29,086 bases of DNA from an uncultured Dysgonomonas sp. (GTDB lineage Bacteria > Bacteroidota > Bacteroidia > Bacteroidales > Dysgonomonadaceae): positions 1-29,086 of the forward strand of contig CALKIV010000108.1 in NCBI GenBank assembly GCA_937995835.1, read 5' to 3'. A model generated the notes under the pieces. The model was not told where the DNA came from and did no database searches. It saw only the letters and a program-made list of their open reading frames with translations. This document shows, piece after piece, positions 8,049-14,693 of this stretch. How positions within the stretch are numbered: position 1 is the stretch's first letter; the number at the start of each line of letters is the position of its first letter. The position numbers were made by a program, and so were the translations under genes.

Positions 8049-8491
8049 TCCAAAGAATTCAATCAATATATTTGTTGTTAGCAGCCATTTTAATGGCTGT
8101 TACTGCTTTTAGCCCTATCTTAGTATTGACAGAGGGATTGACTCTATATTCTTGTGGTATTTCAAGCCTAGAGAGTGAGATAGTGAAGCCTACATGGGGA
8201 ATTGTGTCAATGGCTCTGCTTAGTGCTATTCTGGCTTTTGCTACTATCTTTTTTTACAAGAATAGAAAAAAGCAAATGAAAATGGTTTCGATCACTGTGG
8301 GTGTAGTGCTATTTTATTTTGTAACAGCTGCTGTATACTTGGTTTCATACTTTGAAAATGTTATTCAAAAGATACAGATGGTTGATTATGGGTTGTTTTT
8401 ACCAATATTAGCATTAGTCTTTTTATTCTTAGCGAAGAGAGGAATAAATAAAGATGAGAAGTTGGTACGCTCTACAGAACGGATACGATAA
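8045..8491 (+). CDS. DUF4293-family membrane protein
   Basis: A 148-residue protein with four predicted membrane helices (about 6-26, 52-73, 78-100, 114-135) and a short charged C-terminal tail. The opening MIQRIQSIYLLLAAILMA is characteristic of the DUF4293 family, found in Bacteroidota directly after the omega subunit gene. Its function is unknown. It overlaps rpoZ by 4 bp and is followed by a hairpin that may end the operon. Confidence 0.82.
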   Translation: MIQRIQSIYLLLAAILMAVTAFSPILVLTEGLTLYSCGISSLESEIVKPTWGIVSMALLSAILAFATIFFYKNRKKQMKMVSITVGVVLFYFVTAAVYLVSYFENVIQKIQMVDYGLFLPILALVFLFLAKRGINKDEKLVRSTERIR

Positions 8492-8511
8492 AAAAAGAGA
8501 TTAAAAAATTC

Positions 8512-8519
8512 TATATTTG
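8512..8519 (+). promoter_or_regulatory. Upstream candidate -7 element for the PPDK-like gene
   Basis: TATATTTG, an exact consensus match, lying directly before the hairpin at 8521-8547. An identical octamer occurs 44 bp downstream at 8556-8563. If this upstream copy is used, the hairpin becomes part of a 5' leader rather than a terminator. Confidence 0.35.
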
Positions 8520-8520
8520 A

Positions 8521-8547
8521 AGCCAGATGAGTTAATTTCGTCTGGCT
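8521..8547 (+). terminator. Probable terminator of the bamD-rpoZ-DUF4293 operon
   Basis: A 10-bp stem (8521-8530 with 8538-8547, one T-G pair) with a 7-nt loop, 30 bases after the DUF4293 stop. The following sequence is T-rich (TTTATTCATTATATTTG) but not a clean T-run, so termination may be incomplete. Confidence 0.6.
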
Positions 8548-8555
8548 TTATTCAT

Positions 8556-8563
8556 TATATTTG
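8556..8563 (+). promoter_or_regulatory. Downstream candidate -7 element abutting the start codon
   Basis: TATATTTG ending 6 bases before the ATG at 8570. Transcription from here would give a leaderless or near-leaderless mRNA. It also overlaps the TTG at 8561, which argues against that codon being the translation start. Confidence 0.5.
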
Positions 8564-8569
8564 TTCACA

Positions 8570-11530
8570 ATGGAAAGAAGATTAGATATAAAAGATTTTA
8601 GATTCAAAGACACCTCTTTTGCCAGTTTAATGACAAAGAGGATCTATAATGTTTTGCTGATTGCAACACGATATGATGCATTCATCTTGGAAGAAGATGG
8701 ACGAATAGACGAGCAAATATTCAATGAATATACTTCTCTGAATCTTCGCTATCCGCCCCGGTTCACGTTGGTGACTACTGACAAGGATGCATTGAAGGAA
8801 CTGGAAGAAAATCACTATGATTTGATTATTCAGATGCCTAATATGGACAATCCGAAGATGTTTGCTTTAGCAAACAGAATCAAAGAGAAGTATGTTGATA
8901 TTCCATTTGTGGTATTGAGTCCTTTTTCCAGAGAGGTGACTAAACGATTTATGACAGAAGATTTATCTTCTATTGATTTTATTTTTAGTTGGCTAGGAAA
9001 CTCAGAACTTTTACTTGCTATCATCAAACTGATTGAAGATGCAATGAATGTGGAACATGACGTGGAGAGTGTAGGCGTTCAGGTTATTTTGTTGGTAGAA
9101 GACTCTATTAGATTCTATTCATCTGCATTGGCTACTTTGTTCAGAATCGTATTGAAGGAGTCTAAAGAGTTTTCTAAAGAGGCATTGAACGAGCATGAAC
9201 AAATGCTTCGTATGCGTGGACGTCCTAAAATTATGTTAGCTAGAACCTATGAAGAAGCTGTAGAGATTTATTCTAAGTATAAAAATAATATGCTTGGTGT
9301 AATCACCGATATGAGTTACATGAAAGGTGGGGTAAAAGAAAAGTTAGCAGGTTATGAACTAGGCAAATGGATAAAGTCAGAAGACCGATTTGCTCCAGTT
9401 ATTTTCACATCCTCGGAAGTGAGTAATAGCAAATATGCAGAAGCATTAAACTGTGTGTTTATAGATAAAAACTCTAAAACTTTTCCTCGCGATTTAAGGA
9501 AGCAGATCGTCAATAATTTTGGCTTTGGAGATTTTGTCATCATTGATCCTAAGACGAATACTGAAGTGGTACGAATAAAGAACTTGAAAGACTTGCAAGA
9601 AAAAGTGTTTCAAATTCCGACCGACTCTTTATATTATCACATGGAGAATAACCACTTTTCTAGGTTTTTCTACTCCCGAGCGATGTTCCCCGTTGCAGAA
9701 TGGCTCAAAAAAATTGATATGTCCTATTTTGATAACGATCAGGATGCTAGACAGATGATCTATGATATGATTATCAAATACAGACAGATGAAGAATTCAG
9801 GGGTCGTTGCTATTTTTCTCAAAGATAGATTTGATGAGTATTCTAATTTCGTTCGCATTGGTGATGGATCTATTGGAGGCAAAGGGAGAAGTATTGCCTT
9901 CATGGATAATATTGTAAAGGAACATATTGAGCTAAATGAATTTGCTGACACATTGATCAGAACACCTAAAACCTTAGTGCTTTGTACAGATTTGTTTGAC
10001 GAGTTTATGGAGCTAAATGATCTGTATCCCATTGCTTTGTCAGATGCTAATGATGAAGAAATAATAGATGCCTTTTTAAAGTCATCATTGCCCGAGAGAC
10101 TAGAAGATGATATTATTGCTTTTTGCAATGTGATCAAGAAACCTATCGCTGTAAGATCTTCCAGTTTGTTAGAAGATTCACAATATCAACCGTTTGCGGG
10201 GGTATATTCTACCTATATTATTCCTTTTCAGGAAAATAGTGATATACAGAAAAGGCAAGTGTATGATGCCATAAAAGGGGTGTATGCCTCTGTTTTCTTT
10301 CAGGATAGTAAGACATATATGGCTGCAACACATAACCTGATTGATCAAGAAAAAATGGCAATAGTGCTTCAAGAAGCTGTTGGAACACAATATGGTGATC
10401 GTTTCTATCCTACAATTTCAGGTGTTGCGCGATCTCTTAACTTCTATCCTGTGGGGAATGAAAAACCTGAGGAAGGAATCGCCAATATCGTTTTAGGCTT
10501 TGGAAAGCATATAGTAGAAGGAGGGACAAGTTTACGTTTTTCACCCTCCCATCCACAGAATATAGTTCAGCTTAGTAGCATTGACTTTGCTTTACGCGAC
10601 ACACAGCGTTTCTTTTATGCTCTCAATCTGTCAAACAATCAGGATGTGACTAAAGATGATGGATTCAATTTATTGAAATTGTCTACCAAAGAAGCAGAAA
10701 AAGATGATTCGATACGCTATATTTCGTCTACCTATAATCCTATGGAACAGATGATCTTTGATGGTTATTATGAAGGAGGACGAAAGATAATATCATTTGC
10801 CAACGTTTTACAGCATGAGACCTATCCACTTGCAGAAATATTGAAAAAAGTATTGAAAATAGGTGAGCAAGAAATGGGTAGGGGAGTGGAGATTGAATTT
10901 GCAATTGATTTAGATAAGAAGGGAAAAGGCGACTTTTATCTCTTGCAGATCCGTCCTATTGTGCAAAGTAAAGATTTGTCAGACTCTACACTTGCAAAAA
11001 TAAAAATTGAAGACACAATTCTTTATACAAACAATGCATTAGGACATGGCATTTCTAAAGACATTCATGATATTATTTATGTCAAGACGAAAGACTTTAG
11101 TCCGAGTGGAAATATTGATTTGGCCGAAGAAATAGAAAAGCTAAATCATAATTTTTTGGAGAAAGACGAAAATTATGTGCTAGTTGGTCCCGGACGATGG
11201 GGAAGTAGCGATCACTGGTTGGGGATTCCTGTACGTTGGCCTCAAATCAGTAATGCTAGAGTATTGGTGGAAATAGGGCTCAAAAATTATATGATAGAGC
11301 CAAGTCAAGGAACACATTTTTTCCAAAATCTAACATCCTTTGGTGTTGGTTACTTCTCTATAAATTTAGAAGCGTTAGACGGAGGTGTTTTTGATGAAGA
11401 CTACTTGAACAGTCAGCCTGCAATCTACGAATCAGATACAATTCGTCATGTGCGTTTCGAGCAACCAATTATGATAAAGGTCAGTGGACGAAAAAAGATC
11501 GGAGCAATCATGAAGCCCGGTGAAGAATAA
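8570..11530 (+). CDS. Receiver-like / PPDK ATP-grasp fusion protein
   Basis: A 986-residue cytoplasmic protein. The N-terminal part (about 20-165) has receiver-like sequence, followed by a second receiver-like domain (about 170-320) opening with ILLVEDS and containing VITDMSYMKGG, where Asp247 occupies the phospho-acceptor position. From about residue 420 it has the nucleotide-binding module of pyruvate phosphate dikinase/PEP synthase: GGKGRSIAFM (436-445), AVRSSSLLEDS (527-537), QPFAGVYST, and YLLQIRPI (Arg795). The C-terminal part carries VGPGRWGSSDHW. The phosphohistidine swivel and the PEP/pyruvate TIM barrel of true PPDK are absent, so it is not a complete dikinase; it may be a kinase-like or signalling enzyme. 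The ATG at 8570 is preferred to the in-frame TTG at 8561, which lies in the promoter box. Confidence 0.8.
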   Translation: MERRLDIKDFRFKDTSFASLMTKRIYNVLLIATRYDAFILEEDGRIDEQIFNEYTSLNLRYPPRFTLVTTDKDALKELEENHYDLIIQMPNMDNPKMFALANRIKEKYVDIPFVVLSPFSREVTKRFMTEDLSSIDFIFSWLGNSELLLAIIKLIEDAMNVEHDVESVGVQVILLVEDSIRFYSSALATLFRIVLKESKEFSKEALNEHEQMLRMRGRPKIMLARTYEEAVEIYSKYKNNMLGVITDMSYMKGGVKEKLAGYELGKWIKSEDRFAPVIFTSSEVSNSKYAEALNCVFIDKNSKTFPRDLRKQIVNNFGFGDFVIIDPKTNTEVVRIKNLKDLQEKVFQIPTDSLYYHMENNHFSRFFYSRAMFPVAEWLKKIDMSYFDNDQDARQMIYDMIIKYRQMKNSGVVAIFLKDRFDEYSNFVRIGDGSIGGKGRSIAFMDNIVKEHIELNEFADTLIRTPKTLVLCTDLFDEFMELNDLYPIALSDANDEEIIDAFLKSSLPERLEDDIIAFCNVIKKPIAVRSSSLLEDSQYQPFAGVYSTYIIPFQENSDIQKRQVYDAIKGVYASVFFQDSKTYMAATHNLIDQEKMAIVLQEAVGTQYGDRFYPTISGVARSLNFYPVGNEKPEEGIANIVLGFGKHIVEGGTSLRFSPSHPQNIVQLSSIDFALRDTQRFFYALNLSNNQDVTKDDGFNLLKLSTKEAEKDDSIRYISSTYNPMEQMIFDGYYEGGRKIISFANVLQHETYPLAEILKKVLKIGEQEMGRGVEIEFAIDLDKKGKGDFYLLQIRPIVQSKDLSDSTLAKIKIEDTILYTNNALGHGISKDIHDIIYVKTKDFSPSGNIDLAEEIEKLNHNFLEKDENYVLVGPGRWGSSDHWLGIPVRWPQISNARVLVEIGLKNYMIEPSQGTHFFQNLTSFGVGYFSINLEALDGGVFDEDYLNSQPAIYESDTIRHVRFEQPIMIKVSGRKKIGAIMKPGEE

Positions 11531-11535
11531 ACATA

Positions 11536-11568
11536 AAAAAACACTCCTAAATTTCAGGAGTGTTTTTT
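11536..11568. terminator. Bidirectional terminator
   Basis: A perfect 13-bp stem (11536-11548 with 11556-11568) with a 7-nt loop; the arms begin with A6 and end with T6, so it works for both the PPDK-like gene on + and the EF-G-like gene on -. Confidence 0.92.
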
Positions 11569-11591
11569 GTTATTATAAATAAAAGGTCAGA

Positions 11592-13751
11592 TTATTCTTC
11601 ATCTTTTTGTGTAGCGAGATATTCTTTCAGAAGCTTCTCTTGAACATCAGAAGGAACAAGTTCATATTTGGCAAATTTGGTAATAAAAGAGGCTCTTCCA
11701 CCTGTCAGAGAGCTGAGCGAGATAGAATAATCTGCCATCTCTTTCAGCGGAACTTTGGCATTCAAAATCTCTATTCCAGTGTCCGATTCCATTCCCATAA
11801 TTATTCCTCGACGACCTTGTAAATCGCTCATTACATCACCCATCTTATCGGCAGGAACAAATACGGTAACATCGCATACCGGTTCTAAAATTTTCGGGCC
11901 GGCATTTCTAAAAGCTTCGCTAAAGGCATGGCGACCAGCTAACATGAACGAAATTTCATTAGAATCAACAGGGTGCATCTTGCCATCGTAAACGATAACA
12001 CGCACATCGCGAGCGTAAGAACCGGTCAGAGGGCCTTGCTCTAGGCGAGACATAATTCCCTTAGCAATAGCGGGAAGGAAGCGTGCATCTATCGCTCCCC
12101 CTACAATACTATTGATGAAAACCAATTTGCCACCCCATTCTAGATCATATTCTTGTGTGTCTCGTACTTGCACCTTGATATCCTGTCCATTTATTTTATA
12201 AGTTTCGGGAACAGGTACACCTTTTGTATAAGGTTCTACAATTAAGTAAACTTCTCCAAATTGTCCGGCTCCTCCAGATTGTTTTTTATGACGGTAGCTT
12301 GCGTAAGAGGTTTTTGTTATTGTTTCACGATAGGGTATTTTAGGTTCTGAAAAAGATATCTGTATTTTATCGTTATTTTCTATTCTCCACTTTAATGTCT
12401 TGAGATGAAACTCTCCTTGCCCCGAAACAATCATTTGCTTCAGCTCTTTTGAATTTTCAATGACCCATGTAGGATCTTCTTCCCTCATGCGTTGTAATGC
12501 GACAGAAAGCTTTTCAGCATCTTTTTCATTTTCAGCTTTCACGGCACGACGAAACTTAGGATCAGGATATTTTATAAAGTTAAACTTGTTGTCTATATCT
12601 TTTGCATTAAGTGTGTTTCCTGTACGAACATCCTTCATTTTAACTGTTGCTCCGATGTCTCCAGCTACCATTTCGTCTACTTTGGTACGTTTTTGTCCAG
12701 CAGGAGCAAATATTTGACCCATACGCTCTTTTGAACCTCGGTCGGCATTGGTCAGATCATCGCCTTCGTGTATTTTTCCACTCATCACTTTGAAGTAGGA
12801 GACTTCTCCCACGTGTGACTCAATGGTCGTTTTGAAAAAGAATAAACTTGTAGGAGCTTCCGAATCTGGTTTAACTTCCACTCCGTCTGAATTTTTTAGG
12901 GCTGGAAGGTCACGAACATAAGGTACCACATTTCCAAGAAATTCCATAGTCCGACGTACACACATATCTTTTTCAGCAGAAACACAGAAAATAGGGTAGA
13001 GGTCTCTGTAAACGAGCCCCCAGCGTATTCCCATACGCATGTCCTCTTCACTGAGTGTGCCTTGTTCAAAGTATTTTTCCATCAAGGACTCTTCGTTTTC
13101 GGCAGCCGCTTCTATTAATTTTTTTTGTAGCTCTTTAGCTTTTTCCATTTCTTCGGCTGGAATATCTAACACCTCAGGAACACCACCTTCAGGTTTCCAT
13201 CGGAACATCTTAAATTTCAGAACATCAATGACTGCATTAAATTCTTCTCCAGTATTGAGAGGATATTGAATCAGAACAGCTTTTTCGCCATAGTCGGCCT
13301 TTAGTTGCGCAACAACATTCTCAAAATCAGCTTTGGGATGATCTAATTGATTGACGATGAATATGACAGGCTTTTGCAGCTTCCGTGTATATCTGAGCTG
13401 ATTAACGGTGCCAACCTCTATTCCATATTGTGCATTGAGTACCATGAGTGCCGTGTCAGTTACATTTAGCGATGTTACGATGTTCCCAACAAAATCATCA
13501 GCACCCGGACAATCAATGAAGTTTAGCTTCCTATTCATCCATTCGAGAGAAAAGACACTAGAAAAAACAGAATATCCATATTCCTTTTCTACGGGAAAAT
13601 AGTCCGAAACAGTGTTTCCTTCTTTCACTTTTCCTCTACGATTAATAATGCCTGCTTCAAAGAGCATGGCTTCGGCAAGAGTGGTTTTGCCACTTCCCGA
13701 ACTACCAAGGATAGCAATATTCTTGATTTCTTGTGTTTGGTAAGTCTTCAT
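11592..13751 (-). CDS. EF-G paralogue with degenerate GTPase site (EF-G2-like)
   Basis: A 719-residue translational GTPase-family protein with the full EF-G domain order: G domain (1-about 290), domain II, domain III, domain IV (SGGAGQFGEVYL and the DSNEISFMLAGRHAF region) and domain V (GDVMSDLQGRRG). The nucleotide site departs from canonical EF-G: the P-loop is GSSGSGKT (16-23) instead of AHIDAGKT, the switch I RGITI becomes YGYSV (58-62), and the G3 motif is DCPGA (80-84), with alanine where the catalytic histidine normally sits. The NKxD motif is NQLD (134-137). It matches the second EF-G of Bacteroidales, a paralogue reported to support translation without GTPase activity. It is a single gene with a 109-nt predicted leader. 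It is probably not the main elongation factor. Confidence 0.88.
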   Translation of the reverse strand: MKTYQTQEIKNIAILGSSGSGKTTLAEAMLFEAGIINRRGKVKEGNTVSDYFPVEKEYGYSVFSSVFSLEWMNRKLNFIDCPGADDFVGNIVTSLNVTDTALMVLNAQYGIEVGTVNQLRYTRKLQKPVIFIVNQLDHPKADFENVVAQLKADYGEKAVLIQYPLNTGEEFNAVIDVLKFKMFRWKPEGGVPEVLDIPAEEMEKAKELQKKLIEAAAENEESLMEKYFEQGTLSEEDMRMGIRWGLVYRDLYPIFCVSAEKDMCVRRTMEFLGNVVPYVRDLPALKNSDGVEVKPDSEAPTSLFFFKTTIESHVGEVSYFKVMSGKIHEGDDLTNADRGSKERMGQIFAPAGQKRTKVDEMVAGDIGATVKMKDVRTGNTLNAKDIDNKFNFIKYPDPKFRRAVKAENEKDAEKLSVALQRMREEDPTWVIENSKELKQMIVSGQGEFHLKTLKWRIENNDKIQISFSEPKIPYRETITKTSYASYRHKKQSGGAGQFGEVYLIVEPYTKGVPVPETYKINGQDIKVQVRDTQEYDLEWGGKLVFINSIVGGAIDARFLPAIAKGIMSRLEQGPLTGSYARDVRVIVYDGKMHPVDSNEISFMLAGRHAFSEAFRNAGPKILEPVCDVTVFVPADKMGDVMSDLQGRRGIIMGMESDTGIEILNAKVPLKEMADYSISLSSLTGGRASFITKFAKYELVPSDVQEKLLKEYLATQKDEE

Positions 13752-13859
13752 GGCTACAAAAATTTATGGTTAATTTTTTTAAATAATTTCGCTACATGTT
13801 CTAAAAAAGTATTTATCCTTTATTTAAGGTGTTTTATATGGTATTTAATCTTTCTCTTT

Positions 13860-13867
13860 CAAACATA
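13860..13867 (-). promoter_or_regulatory. Predicted -7 element for the EF-G-like gene
   Basis: Minus-strand TATGTTTG (13867-13860), an exact TAnnTTTG match. It would leave a leader of about 105 nt before the ATG at 13751. No clear -33 TTTG was found. Confidence 0.45.
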
Positions 13868-13957
13868 AGAAAATTGAATGAAATAACCTCCATTAATATG
13901 GCTTTTTACGATCAGTAATAGTGGTTTTGTGTTAAGTTCAATAATAGCGAATATGTC

Positions 13958-13990
13958 CTTCTATTTGTGGTTCACACTCACAAATAGAGG
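13958..13990. repeat. Strong hairpin in the gap between the EF-G gene and the HAD remnant
   Basis: A 12-bp stem (13958-13969 with 13979-13990, one T-G pair, the central 9 bp perfect) and a 9-nt loop. It lies in a stretch of about 290 bases (13752-14037) that holds no gene other than the EF-G promoter. It is followed by AAAATT rather than a T-run, so it is not a standard + strand terminator; read on the minus strand it has no T-run either. Its role is unknown; it could be a relic of the decayed neighbour's regulatory region. Confidence 0.55.
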
Positions 13991-14037
13991 AAAATTAGCC
14001 GAACTGCTAGATTAGTTTAACAATATAAAAGTTATAG

Positions 14038-14673
14038 CTAGAAATAGATCAACTTCTGATATGAGATAGAATGGCACTTTTTGATAGATTTAACGAATAT
14101 TCAGGAAAGAAATTATCAACAGAGAAGATGTATCTCAAAATTCTTTACGAACTTTGTACAAAGAAGGTATGCCTAATTTAGAGGATGTAAAGAGACAAGA
14201 CTAATTAGAAAATGAGTAGTCTATTGGGTACAGTCCCCCAAAAAAACTAAATGATGTATGCCTCATATGCTTGAACATTATAAAACCAAGGTAAAGTTTT
14301 GAACTTATTTAGTAATACGAAATTTATTGAAGGTCATACACTTGGAAAAGTATTCAATAAACTGAGTTTATATCACTATTTTTCTTTCTTCATCTTCTCT
14401 GATGAGATAGGATCATTCAAGCCTTCTTCTCAATTTTCACTGAAATTAAACGAAAAAGTAAATATTAACAAAAACAATGTGTTGTTTGTTGGCGACAACG
14501 TAAAGGCTGATTATAAGGCAACTATTGATTTGTATTTTCAAAAATCATTAATCAACACAAATATACAGACCGATGATATAGCTAAAATGATCAAAGAAGA
14601 GGAGCTTGTTTTCAATGCTATTGGTGTAATTTATACCAACTCAAGCTGTATTTACGAAACCTCAATGAATTAA
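14038..14673 (+). pseudogene. Decayed HAD-superfamily hydrolase
   Basis: Consecutive pieces of one HAD-like hydrolase lie in order but in different frames. LEIDQLLI, a TGA stop at 14062, then MALFDRFNEYSGKKL and MYLKILYEL (14071-14181); a frame change to EGMPNLEDVKRQD, which stops at 14202; then fragments reading MSSLLGTVP and PPKKLND; then MPHMLEHYKTKVKF (14258-14299) ending in TGA; and a last open piece (14299-14673) with SNTKFIEGHTL (motif II serine), IGSFKP (motif III lysine) and FVGDNVKADY (motif IV). The N-terminal DxDxT nucleophile motif was not found, so the 5' end is missing too. At least three frame breaks and several stops mean it cannot make a working enzyme. Confidence 0.8.
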
Positions 14674-14693
14674 AACTAATCTTAGAGTAAAAA

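Noticed and set aside
8561..8569. TTG start nine bases upstream for the PPDK-like gene
   Set aside because: The TTG lies inside the TATATTTG promoter box; the ATG at 8570 is the simpler start.
11607..13602. Several open frames on the + strand opposite the EF-G-like gene
   Set aside because: They are shadows of a long, well-supported gene on the other strand and show no family motifs.
14224..14250. GGGTACAGTCCCCC followed by a run of A, resembling the end of an insertion sequence
   Set aside because: It is explained as decayed coding sequence of the HAD pseudogene (reads LGTV then PPKK across a frame change), and no matching inverted partner or target duplication was seen.
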